Below are positions 56,480 through 64,000 of a stretch of 64,000 bases of DNA, piece after piece. The position numbers and the translations under genes are program-made. Each line of letters opens with the position of its first letter. The stretch's first letter is position 1. The notes beneath the pieces are model-generated. The model searched no databases, was not told the DNA's origin, and saw nothing but the letters and a program-made list of their open reading frames with translations. The stretch comes from Salipiger aestuarii (lineage in GTDB: Bacteria > Pseudomonadota > Alphaproteobacteria > Rhodobacterales > Rhodobacteraceae), in NCBI RefSeq assembly GCF_003259905.1, contig NZ_QLMG01000008.1, positions 1 to 64,000 on the forward strand. Direction: 5' to 3'.

Positions 56480-57615
56480 GCGCGGCCTTTCGGGCGGGAC
56501 AGGTCGACCAGGATATCCATCACGATGGCGGCGACCATCGCCAAAAGCACCGTGGGCAGCGCGCCCAGCAGGATCAGATCCGTGGCGGTCTGGTTCAGCC
56601 CCTGAAAGACGAAACTGCCATAGCCACCGCCGCCGATCAGCCCGGCGATCACCGCCAGCCCGATGTTCTGCACCAGCACGATGCGCAGCCCCGTCAGCAG
56701 GATCGGCAGGCCCAGCGGCAGTTCGACCCGGTAGAGCCGCTGCGGCGGCGTCATGCCCATGCCGCGTGCGGCCTCATTGGCGGGCGGCGGGACTGACGCC
56801 AGTCCTGCCACGGTATTGCCCACCACGGGCAGCAGTGAATACAGCACCAGCGCGATGAAGGCGGGGGCGAACCCGATGCCCGCGATGCCGATGGCCCGTG
56901 CGGCGGGCAGCGTGGCCGCAAGCCAGGACAGAAGCGGGATCATGATGCCGAACATCGCAAGCGACGGAACGGTCTGCAAAAAGCTCAGCAGCGGCAATAT
57001 CGCGCCGCGCAGACCCGCCCGGCGGTGGCACAAAAGGCCCAGAGGAAACCCGATCAGCGCGGCGGTCGCCAAAGAGCCAAAGGCCAGCGCAAGATGGCGC
57101 AGCGTCGCCGCCACGAAGGCGTCGCTGCGGCCCGCGAATTCCTGCGCGACCGACAGATCCGCCAGCGCGCCGGACCCAAGCAGGATCGCAAGCCCGCCCA
57201 GCCCCAGCCCAAGCAGGCCCGCCCGCGCGGCGGGGCCGGGGTTCAGCTGCGCCAGAGCATCGGCCATCAGCAGCACGAACACCGCCAGCAGCCCCCAGAA
57301 TCCGGCGCCGGGCGACACCCGCGCATATTGGTCCGCGCCCTCCAGCAGCGACGGCCCGCCGGCGGCCAGCAGCCAGACCGCCCCCGCCAGGCCCAGAACC
57401 GCGCCACCAAGGCGCAGCCGGGGCAGCGCGCGCACCAGCCCCAGCATCAGCCCCACGCCGATGGCCAGCAGCCCCGGCAGACCGGCCGCCATCGGGGCAA
57501 CCGCCCAGGGCGCGACGCCCTCGCCGGCCACGATGCGATTGGCCGCGAGCGTCATGAACGGCGCCAGCAGAAGCGCCAGCCCGGTCAGGGCAAACGCGAC
57601 CCCCGGCGCCGACAC
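56476..57615 (-). CDS. Osmoprotectant ABC transporter permease (YehY-like)
   Basis: 379 residues, longer than the partner permease, as expected of YehY. About ten hydrophobic segments, with the permease loop NEAARGMGMTPPQRLYRVELPLGLPILLTGLR and the C-terminal GGGGYGSFVFQGLNQ. The extended N-terminal half contains extra helices. The start GTG 57615 lies 29 bp after the binding-protein gene stop. It is coupled to the ATPase by a 4-bp overlap. Confidence 0.87.
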   Translation of the reverse strand: MSAPGVAFALTGLALLLAPFMTLAANRIVAGEGVAPWAVAPMAAGLPGLLAIGVGLMLGLVRALPRLRLGGAVLGLAGAVWLLAAGGPSLLEGADQYARVSPGAGFWGLLAVFVLLMADALAQLNPGPAARAGLLGLGLGGLAILLGSGALADLSVAQEFAGRSDAFVAATLRHLALAFGSLATAALIGFPLGLLCHRRAGLRGAILPLLSFLQTVPSLAMFGIMIPLLSWLAATLPAARAIGIAGIGFAPAFIALVLYSLLPVVGNTVAGLASVPPPANEAARGMGMTPPQRLYRVELPLGLPILLTGLRIVLVQNIGLAVIAGLIGGGGYGSFVFQGLNQTATDLILLGALPTVLLAMVAAIVMDILVDLSRPKGRA

Positions 57616-57644
57616 CGCGGCCGTCCTGTCCGCCGCGAGGTCGA

Positions 57645-58547
57645 TCAGTCCAGCACCCCGGCGGTTGTCAGGTAATCGCGGGCGACCGCCTCGGCGGGTT
57701 CGCCGCCCACCTGGATGCGCCCGTTCAGCGCCTGAAGCGTCTGCATGTCGAGGTTCGCGAAGATCGGGTTCAGGATGTCGGGCACCGACGGGTATTGCTC
57801 AAGCACGTCGGCGCGGATGATGGGGGCGGGTTCATAGACCGGCTGCACGCCCTTGTCGTCTTGCATCACCACAAGGCCCGTCGCGCCGACGCCGCCGTCG
57901 GTGCCATAGACCATCGCGGCGTTCACGCCCGACGTGCCGCGCGCGGCGGCCTGAATGGTGGCCGCCGTGTCGCCGCCCGACAGGATCACCGTCTGGTTCT
58001 GCGCAAGGACAAAGCCGTAGGCGGTCTCCATCGCGGGCAGCACCGCGGGCGACGACACGAATTCCGTCGAAGCGGCCAGTTTGACATCGCCCCCCGCCGC
58101 CACCCAGGTACCGAAATCGGTCATGGTGGTCAGGTCGTTTTCGGTCGCGACCGGCCCGGTGACGGCGATCGCCCAGGTGTTGTTCGCCGGGGCGGAGTCC
58201 AGCCAGGTGATGCCGTTTTCCGCGTCAAGTTCGGCGGCGCGCGCATGCGCGGCGGCGGCATCCTTCCAGACGTCGCTATCGGCCTCGTTGAAAAAGAATG
58301 CGGCGTTGCCGGTGTATTCTGGATAGATGTCGATCTGCCCGGCCAGGATCGCCTCGCGCACCACCTGGGTGCCGCCCAGTTGCAGGCGCCGTTCCACGGG
58401 CAGACCGGCGTTTTCCAGCGACAGCGCGATGATGTTGCCCAGCAGCCCGCCTTCGGTATCGATCTTGGACGAGACGACGATGTCGGCCTGCGCGGTGCCG
58501 GCCATCGCTGCGAGAAGGGTGCCAGTGGCGAGAATGAATCTGGTCAT
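57645..58547 (-). CDS. Osmoprotectant-binding periplasmic protein (OsmF/YehZ-like)
   Basis: 300 residues. Signal peptide ending at GTAQA. The mature domain has VVSSKIDTEGGLLGNIIAL and AGQIDIYPEYTGNAAFFFNEA, with the aromatic residues expected to form a betaine cage, and YPEYTG is a known marker of the OpuAC/QAT-binding group. A late segment NPIFANLDMQTLQALNGRIQ closes the lobe. It opens the transporter operon. The 300-bp gap upstream is divergent with the BON-domain gene. Confidence 0.88.
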   Translation of the reverse strand: MTRFILATGTLLAAMAGTAQADIVVSSKIDTEGGLLGNIIALSLENAGLPVERRLQLGGTQVVREAILAGQIDIYPEYTGNAAFFFNEADSDVWKDAAAAHARAAELDAENGITWLDSAPANNTWAIAVTGPVATENDLTTMTDFGTWVAAGGDVKLAASTEFVSSPAVLPAMETAYGFVLAQNQTVILSGGDTAATIQAAARGTSGVNAAMVYGTDGGVGATGLVVMQDDKGVQPVYEPAPIIRADVLEQYPSVPDILNPIFANLDMQTLQALNGRIQVGGEPAEAVARDYLTTAGVLD

Positions 58548-58847
58548 GGAACGGTCTGCTTTCCTGTCAGGTCGCGGTGATTTCGCGGTCATGGGGCGAT
58601 ACGTGGACAAGAGTATAGGTGGGCTGGCGCGTGCGGAAAGAACTTTTCCGCCCCCGCCTCCGCAAGCCGGGGCGCCCCGTGCGCCGACCGGTCGGATGCC
58701 GGTTGCCCCCGGCCCCCCACGGCGCCGGCCACAGGAGTTTCGGAACCATCGGGCAAGGACATGGTTTGGTGCATAAGGTGGCCGACGTGGCCGCAGGATC
58801 TGCCCGAAACCGTCATCCGGGCGGCACGACAACGAAGGAGGCGCGCA
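58548..58847. other. Divergent intergenic region, osmoprotectant operon / BON-domain gene
   Basis: 300 bp with no gene. It contains a hairpin GCGGAAA-GAACT-TTTCCGC (58633-58651). Longer frames that run through it from upstream GTG/ATG codons are rejected because AAGGAGG sits only before ATG 58848. Promoters for both directions must lie here but are not resolved. Confidence 0.5.
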
Positions 58848-59342
58848 ATGTCTCGCCAAGCAGACGGTCCGAACGACCGGGCCAAAGACGATCAGGTCGA
58901 GAAGGATCAGGACCAGGCAGACCCGGTCCGCGCGGTCCGCTCTGATCTTGCCGAACCCAGCCGTCCCCACGGATACCACGGGGTGCGCCAGCCCATCGAA
59001 GCGGACCCGCCAGCAACCTCTGGCGACGGGCCCGCAAGCGACGATGCGCTTGCCAGTCTCGTGTCCGGGGCCTTGAAATCGGACGGACGGCTGGCGGATC
59101 AGGCGATACGCGTCGCGTGTGCCCGCGGCGTCGTCACCCTGTCCGGCGAGGTCGCTCTGGAATTTCAACGCACGCTGGCGGCGGCTGTGGTAGAGGCTCT
59201 GCCCCAGGTGCTGCTGGTCGAAAACCGGCTGCGCGCGCGCGAGGTCGCCGCCGAGGTGCCCGGCACGCGGCCGTCGGACGATGCGCTCCCTCCCGGCGCG
59301 CCGACTGCCTCCGCCCGTAAATCCGGACCTTCCGACCGATAG
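58848..59342 (+). CDS. BON-domain protein
   Basis: 164 residues. A hydrophilic N-terminus (about 1-80, rich in Asp, Pro, Arg) precedes one BON domain: DDALASLVSGALKSDGRLADQAIRVACARGVVTLSGEVAL, with VVEALPQVLLVENRLRAR as the second half. BON domains bind lipids or membranes and occur in osmotic-stress proteins such as OsmY. No signal peptide is obvious. AAGGAGG before ATG 58848 is strong. The neighbouring operons (osmoprotectant uptake, GH13 glucan enzymes) fit a stress context. Confidence 0.82.
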   Translation: MSRQADGPNDRAKDDQVEKDQDQADPVRAVRSDLAEPSRPHGYHGVRQPIEADPPATSGDGPASDDALASLVSGALKSDGRLADQAIRVACARGVVTLSGEVALEFQRTLAAAVVEALPQVLLVENRLRAREVAAEVPGTRPSDDALPPGAPTASARKSGPSDR

Positions 59343-59405
59343 CCCGGCGGCGCAACGCTGCGCGGATCATATCGCGCCACAGCCCCCGCCTGGAGGAGAC
59401 AGCCC

Positions 59406-61094
59406 ATGTCCGTGACGGAACGAGACGCCGAACTCGTCTATGCCATCACCCATCGCGGCACCGTTCCCGAACCGCCCGAATGGTGGCGCGGAGCGGTGTT
59501 CTACGAAGTCTACACCCATTCGTTCAACGACACCTCGGGCAATGGCTGCGGCGACATACGGGGTGTCACCGAAAAGCTGCCCTATATCCGGGATCTGGGG
59601 GTGGACGGGTTGTGGCTGACGCCGTTCTATCCGTCGCCGCAGAACGACAACGGCTACGATGTCAGCGATTTCCAGGGCGTCCATCCGCCACTGGGCAAGG
59701 TCGAACATGTGCAGGCCCTGATCGACTCCGCGCATGCGCTTGATCTCAAGATCATGTTCGATTTCATCGCCGGGCACACGTCGGACCAACACCCGTGGTT
59801 CGCCGAAAGCGCGGCGTCGCGCGACAATGACAAGGCCGACTGGTACGTCTGGGCCGATCCGGCCCCGGATGGCGGCCCCCCCAACAACTGGATAAGCTCG
59901 TTCGGCGGACGGGCCTGGCGCTGGGTGCCGCAGCGGGCGCAATATTGCTACCGACCGTTCCTGGACAGCCAGCCGGCGCTGAACCTGCGCAACCAGCAGG
60001 TGATGGCCGAAGTGCTGGACAACATGCGGTTCTGGCTGGACATGGGGCTGGACGGGTTCCGCCTGGACGCGATCCAGTGCCTGAGCCATGACAGCGACCT
60101 GCGGTCGAACCCGCCCGCGCGCGCGACCGAAAACCCGTCGGTCGGCGGTGGTCCCAACAACCCGTTCAAGCAACAGATCCACCTGTTCGACCGGGACGTG
60201 CCCGAAGCCATTCCCATCCTGCATGAGCTGCGCCGGGTGGCCAATGAATACGATCCGCCGCGCGTGCTGATCGGGGAACTGGCCGATGTCGACAGCTCGC
60301 GCCTCGCGCCGAAATATACCGTCGACAACGATCGGCTGCACGCGGTTTATGACTTCGATCTGATAAACCGCGCCGATACCTTGCGCGACTGGACGTCGAT
60401 GCTGAACCTGCGCTCGCGCTACCTGATGCCGGGGTCCAGCCTGAACGTGTTCACCAACCACGACTCGCCGCGCGCGGTGTCCAACCTGATGCCCAAGGCA
60501 TGCAAAGCCGGGCGCGCGGCAGAGGCGGCAAAGGTGCTGTTGTTCCTGCAAGCCACGCTGATGGGCGGCGCCATCCTGTTCCAGGGCGAAGAGCTGGGCC
60601 TGCAACAGCCGCACATCCCGTTCGATGAAATCCAGGACCCCTGGGCCAAGGCGCTCTGGCCGGATTTCGAAGGCCGCGATGGCGTGCGCTGCCCGCTGCC
60701 CTGGACGCGCGATGCGCCCAATTGCGGCTTTTCCACCGCCGACGATCCCTGGCTGAAGGTGCCCGACGCGCACCGCGATATGGCGGTCGACGTGCAGGAA
60801 AATGATCCCGATTCCGTGCTGCATTTCACCCGCAAGCTGCTGCGCTGGCGGCGCACGCTGCCGATGTTCAGAACTGCCTCCGAGCGGATCCTTGCGGACA
60901 CGCCCAGCAAGGTGATCGCCTTCGAGCGGGAAAAGGCGGGCGACAGCCTGATCTGTGCGGTGAATTTCGACATGACCCCGGCGCAGGTGACGCTGCCCAG
61001 ATCGTCGCTGCAACCGCAGTTTTCATCCGGCGACATCACTTTGCAACAAGACCGCCTGGCCCTTGGTCCGCTCGCCCTGATCGCGCTCGCCTGA
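59406..61094 (+). CDS. GH13 alpha-amylase-family glucosidase
   Basis: 562 residues. The N-terminal GAVFYEVYTHSFNDTSGNGCGDI opens a GH13 (beta/alpha)8 barrel; the catalytic residues are the Asp in GLDGFRLDAIQCL (nucleophile), the Glu in RVLIGELADVD (acid/base) and the Asp in FTNHDSPRA. It ends in a small beta domain (VIAFEREKAGDSLICAVNF). This is the alpha-glucosidase/trehalose-synthase-like subgroup. No signal peptide, so cytoplasmic glucan or oligosaccharide cleavage. It is 64 bp after the BON gene and 33 bp before the next GH13 gene. Confidence 0.9.
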   Translation: MSVTERDAELVYAITHRGTVPEPPEWWRGAVFYEVYTHSFNDTSGNGCGDIRGVTEKLPYIRDLGVDGLWLTPFYPSPQNDNGYDVSDFQGVHPPLGKVEHVQALIDSAHALDLKIMFDFIAGHTSDQHPWFAESAASRDNDKADWYVWADPAPDGGPPNNWISSFGGRAWRWVPQRAQYCYRPFLDSQPALNLRNQQVMAEVLDNMRFWLDMGLDGFRLDAIQCLSHDSDLRSNPPARATENPSVGGGPNNPFKQQIHLFDRDVPEAIPILHELRRVANEYDPPRVLIGELADVDSSRLAPKYTVDNDRLHAVYDFDLINRADTLRDWTSMLNLRSRYLMPGSSLNVFTNHDSPRAVSNLMPKACKAGRAAEAAKVLLFLQATLMGGAILFQGEELGLQQPHIPFDEIQDPWAKALWPDFEGRDGVRCPLPWTRDAPNCGFSTADDPWLKVPDAHRDMAVDVQENDPDSVLHFTRKLLRWRRTLPMFRTASERILADTPSKVIAFEREKAGDSLICAVNFDMTPAQVTLPRSSLQPQFSSGDITLQQDRLALGPLALIALA

Positions 61095-61126
61095 GCGCCC
61101 TCTTCGACACAAAAGGAGCAGACAGC

Positions 61127-62809
61127 ATGACCGCTCTTGCCGCATCCCCCCAACCGGCGCCCGATACCGCATCCGAACGCACCGAACGCTGGTGGCATCG
61201 CGCCACCGGCTATCAGGTTTACCCGCGCAGTTTCGCCGACAGCAACGGCGACGGGATGGGCGACATTCCCGGCGTTATTTCCAAACTCGGGCACCTGTCG
61301 GACCTTGGCATCGGGTTCATCTGGCTGTCGCCGGTCTATGCCTCGCCGATGATCGACAACGGCTATGACATCGCGGATTATCGTAATATCGCCCCGGAAT
61401 TCGGCACGCTGGACGACATGGACCGCCTGATCGCCGAAGCCCGCGAACGCGGCATCGGTATCGTGATGGACCTGGTGGTCAACCATTCGTCGTCGCTGCA
61501 CCATTGGTTCCAGGCGGCGCGCGCCGCGCGCGACTGCCCCGAGCACGATTATTACATCTGGCGCGACCCGGCCCCGGACGGCGGCCCGCCCGACGATGCG
61601 CGCGCCGCGTTCGGCGGCCCGGCCTGGACGTTTGTACCCGAGGTGGGGCAGTATTATTTCCACTTCTTCAGCCCAGCCCAGCCCGATCTGAACTGGCAGA
61701 ACCCCGCGCTGCGCGCCGAGATCCACGACATGATGCGCTGGTGGCTCGATCGGGGCATCGCGGGGTTCCGCATGGATGTCATCAGCCTGATCGGCAAGGA
61801 TGTCGATGGCCGCATCTACGAAGAAGGCCCCTATCTGCACCCCTTTTTGCAGGAAATGCACCGCGAGGTGCTGGCGGGGCGCGACGTGCTGACCATCGGC
61901 GAAAGCTGGTCGGTGTCCACCGACACCGGCCTGCTGTATTGCGGCCGCGACCGCGACGAGCTGGACATGGTGTTCGAATTTTCCCACATCCGCGAAGGCT
62001 GGCACCCCGAGCTTGGGAAATTCGCCCCCAAGCCGTTTGACCTTGTGGCATTCAAGCGCGCGCTGTTCTCGTGGCAGGACCTGACCCGCGACGACGGCTG
62101 GCACGCGCTGTTCCTGTCCAACCACGATCTGCCGCGTCAGGTGTCGTTCTATGCCGACGATCGCACCCACCGCCGCCCCGCCGCCAAGACGCTGGCCACG
62201 GTGCTGCATCTGCTCAAGGGCACGCCCTTTGTCTATCAGGGCGAGGAAATCGGCATGACCAACGCCCGGTTCGAACGCATCGACCAGTATCGCGACCTGG
62301 AAACGCTGAACCATTTCGAAGAGCAGATCGCGCAAGGCGTGTCGCCCGACGTGTTCCTTGCGGGCGCCAACCGCAACAGCCGCGACCATTCCCGCACCCC
62401 GATGCAGTGGAGCGCGGCCCCGCATGGCGGGTTCACCACCGGCACGCCGTGGATCGAGGCCAACCCGAATTTCGCACAGGTGAACGTCGAACGCGACATG
62501 GCCCATCCCGACAGCATCTTCGCGCATTACCGCCGGTTGATCGCGTTGCGCAAGGACAGCGACCTGGTGACCTTTGGCCATACGGTGCAGCGGTTCGATG
62601 ACGATCCCGACATCCTCGCCTTTGAACGCCGTCTCGGCGAGGAACGGTTGTTGGTCATCGCCAATTTCACCGCCCGCCCGCAAGAGCGCGCGCTGCCGGA
62701 CGATCTGACCGGGCCGGCAAGTTGCCTGCTGTGTACCCATGCGCCGTACAACGCCATTCCGCCTCGCCTGACGCTCGCGCCTTACGAAAGCCTTGCCTGG
62801 ACGCTGTAG
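61127..62809 (+). CDS. GH13 alpha-glucosidase (oligo-1,6-glucosidase/trehalulose hydrolase-like)
   Basis: 560 residues. VYPRSFADSNGDGMGDIPG is the classic GH13_31 opening; catalytic Asp in GIAGFRMDVISLIGKD, Glu in VLTIGESWSV and Asp in FLSNHDLPRQ. GANRNSRDHSRTPMQW is typical of oligo-1,6-glucosidases and alpha-glucosidases. No signal peptide. It hydrolyses short alpha-glucosides, probably the products of the preceding GH13 enzyme. An AAGGAG precedes ATG 61127. Confidence 0.9.
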   Translation: MTALAASPQPAPDTASERTERWWHRATGYQVYPRSFADSNGDGMGDIPGVISKLGHLSDLGIGFIWLSPVYASPMIDNGYDIADYRNIAPEFGTLDDMDRLIAEARERGIGIVMDLVVNHSSSLHHWFQAARAARDCPEHDYYIWRDPAPDGGPPDDARAAFGGPAWTFVPEVGQYYFHFFSPAQPDLNWQNPALRAEIHDMMRWWLDRGIAGFRMDVISLIGKDVDGRIYEEGPYLHPFLQEMHREVLAGRDVLTIGESWSVSTDTGLLYCGRDRDELDMVFEFSHIREGWHPELGKFAPKPFDLVAFKRALFSWQDLTRDDGWHALFLSNHDLPRQVSFYADDRTHRRPAAKTLATVLHLLKGTPFVYQGEEIGMTNARFERIDQYRDLETLNHFEEQIAQGVSPDVFLAGANRNSRDHSRTPMQWSAAPHGGFTTGTPWIEANPNFAQVNVERDMAHPDSIFAHYRRLIALRKDSDLVTFGHTVQRFDDDPDILAFERRLGEERLLVIANFTARPQERALPDDLTGPASCLLCTHAPYNAIPPRLTLAPYESLAWTL

Positions 62810-62831
62810 CGCCGGCGTCCCACCCGCCAGC

Positions 62832-63332
62832 CTAGGGGGTGCTGGCGCCCTGCGGCCCGGCGATCACCGAAAAAGATCCGTCGGATTCCAGGATCACCGC
62901 CGAAATGTCGTGCAGCCCCCCGCGTCCTTCGGTGCGCACCACGGCGTCCAGTTCTTCGTGCGTGACGCGTGCGCGCCGCATGGCCTCGGGCAACGGCGTG
63001 CCGTCGCGCAGCAACAGCGATGGTTCGGCGCGCATCGCGCGGGCAAAGCGGGCCGAGCGCACCGACAGCGCCGTCACCGCGTATTGCAGCGCAATCAGCA
63101 GCGCCAGCGCGGTGGCGCCTTCGGCCAGCGCCACGCTTTCGCTCAGCAGGATCGACGCCAGCGTCGAGCCGAACGCAACCGTTATCACCAGGTCGAACGC
63201 GTTCAGCTTGGCCAGCGTGCGCTTGCCCGAGACCCGCAGCGACATGACCAGAAAGCCGTAGGCCAGCGTTCCCACGATCAGGGTGCGCACGATCCCGTTC
63301 CAGCTTTGAAAGAACATTTCGGACCAGTTCAT
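62832..63332 (-). CDS. DUF421/YetF-like membrane protein
   Basis: 166 residues. Three hydrophobic segments (IVRTLIVGTLAYGFLVMSL, FDLVITVAFGSTLASILL, GATALALLIALQYAVTAL) and then a small soluble domain with LRDGTPLPEAMRRARVTHEEL and VILESDGSFSVI. This matches the DUF421/YetF family of inner-membrane proteins, whose function is unknown. It is convergent with the GH13 gene and 25 bp downstream of the kinase gene on the same strand. Confidence 0.85.
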   Translation of the reverse strand: MNWSEMFFQSWNGIVRTLIVGTLAYGFLVMSLRVSGKRTLAKLNAFDLVITVAFGSTLASILLSESVALAEGATALALLIALQYAVTALSVRSARFARAMRAEPSLLLRDGTPLPEAMRRARVTHEELDAVVRTEGRGGLHDISAVILESDGSFSVIAGPQGASTP

Positions 63333-63356
63333 CGCATGCTCCGTGGCGGTGGGGGC

Positions 63357-64000
63357 TCAGCTCCCCCGGCTGTTGAAGGTCAGCGTTACCGCGACCCCGG
63401 GCCCCGTGGTGTCGCGCACGATCTCGGTGCCCAGCTCTGACGCCAGAAGATCCATCAGGTTCGACCCAAGGCCGGTAGAGGGCGAAGCGTCCGGGGGCAG
63501 CCCGACGCCATCGTCGCTGCAACGCAGCAAAATCCGCGCGCCCTCCTCGGAGATGTCTTCGGCGATCTCGACCCGGATCTCGCCGCTGTCCCGGCCGGGA
63601 AAAGCGTGCTTGAACGAATTGGTCACGAATTCGCTGACAAAGGTTCCCACGGCAACCGCCACCTTGGCCTGCACCCGCGGCGCGGCCAGCACCGTGACCA
63701 GCCGGATGCCGCCGGGCGCCATCTGCGAAAGCCCGTCGCAGATCGGGGCCACGGTGTCGCGCAGATCGACCCAGCCGGACCCGTCCTCGGCATAGATCTG
63801 TTCGTGCACCTTCATCATCGCCTGAATGCGGGCATTGACGCCCGACAGCACGGTTTCGGCCGAGGTGTCCGTTCCGATCCGGCGGCTTTGAACGCGCACA
63901 AAGGACATGAGCGATTGCAACGAGTTCTTGATGCGGTGATCGGCTTCGCGGCGGAACACCTCGCCCATGGCAAAGGCCCGGCGGGTTTCCAGCAGGGCCA
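63357..64000 (-). CDS. HWE/HisKA_2-type histidine kinase (N-terminus beyond window)
   Basis: The visible part is about 214 residues and stays open to the window edge upstream of an internal Met at 63968, so the sensor domain lies outside. The phosphoacceptor region reads READHRIKNSLQSLM, the HisKA_2/HWE motif, and the ATPase domain has VSEFVTNSFKHAF, LLRCSDDGVGLPP and TGLGSNLMDLLASELG. Kinases of this type often feed stress or light-response pathways in alphaproteobacteria, including the general stress PhyR system. Partner unknown. Confidence 0.87.
   Translation of the reverse strand, partial: ALLETRRAFAMGEVFRREADHRIKNSLQSLMSFVRVQSRRIGTDTSAETVLSGVNARIQAMMKVHEQIYAEDGSGWVDLRDTVAPICDGLSQMAPGGIRLVTVLAAPRVQAKVAVAVGTFVSEFVTNSFKHAFPGRDSGEIRVEIAEDISEEGARILLRCSDDGVGLPPDASPSTGLGSNLMDLLASELGTEIVRDTTGPGVAVTLTFNSRGS

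Noticed and set aside
58761-58847. Longer start for the BON-domain gene
   Set aside because: The upstream extension is Trp/Arg-rich without conservation features, and the AAGGAGG site is placed for ATG 58848.
1-64000. Mobile elements, integrases, CRISPR arrays, tRNA or rRNA genes
   Set aside because: No transposase or integrase frame, no regularly spaced repeats other than the iterons, and no clover-leaf or rRNA sequence was seen.

Overview
The window is high-GC DNA from an alphaproteobacterium, most likely a Rhodobacteraceae (roseobacter/Paracoccus-type) member. I base this on codon use, on the gene families present (DUF6505/DUF6494 formate dehydrogenase accessory genes, DUF3305/DUF3306, an FDH3-type enzyme) and on an alphaproteobacterial plasmid replication module. 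That module sits in the middle of the window: a Rep_3-type initiator, a degenerate iteron array, parA and parB. The segment is therefore probably part of a megaplasmid or chromid rather than the main chromosome. No rRNA, tRNA, CRISPR array, transposase or integrase was seen.

Layout. 1-3.8 kb: a truncated SDR dehydrogenase, an HSL-type esterase, a YihY membrane protein and nagA. 4.1-8.9 kb: two large glycan-cleaving enzymes (amylo-alpha-1,6-glucosidase and a GH63-like glucosidase). 8.9-18.2 kb: a nine-gene, tightly packed operon. It encodes an Fe-S-type GMC sugar dehydrogenase, a VioB-type ferritin-like protein, a dehydrogenase small subunit, two xylose-isomerase-like TIM barrels, a PPC-domain protein, a small dimeric-barrel protein, a diiron-type MBL protein and a 761-residue protein that joins EF-hands to an Erv/ALR thiol-oxidase domain. 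I consider this the best candidate for an undescribed system. 18.4-21.3 kb: a YgiC/YgiB-like pair and a NAPE-PLD-like hydrolase. 21.3-22.2 kb has no convincing gene. 22.7-26.4 kb: an ECF sigma/NrsF pair divergent from a bufferin operon (bufABC plus DoxX); the two sides share a matching promoter motif. 26.5-28.6 kb: a DEAD-box helicase with a basic, repeat-rich tail.

28.6-54.8 kb is largely devoted to formate oxidation. It holds fdhD, mobA, mobB, moeA, a TusA-like sulfur carrier, the replication/partition block, a tungstate transporter (tupBCA), an accessory operon on the minus strand (4Fe-4S protein, DUF6494, Mrp, ligase-like protein, DUF6505) and a divergent operon with DUF3305, DUF3306, a TorD-like chaperone, a small Tat protein and the three structural FDH subunits. 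An NtrC-type response regulator that lacks GAFTGA follows. Its likely kinase lies about 18 kb away, translationally coupled to the replication initiator. A 13-bp palindrome occurs upstream of both tupBCA and the divergent FDH operons, and a 16-bp palindrome flanks tupBCA.

54.8-58.5 kb: a four-gene osmoprotectant ABC transporter. 58.8-62.8 kb: a BON-domain protein and two GH13 enzymes. 62.8-64 kb: a DUF421 membrane protein and a truncated HWE-type histidine kinase. Working together, the central genes would import tungstate, build and sulfurate the pterin cofactor, and assemble a periplasmic Cys-type formate dehydrogenase feeding electrons to the quinone pool through cytochrome b.
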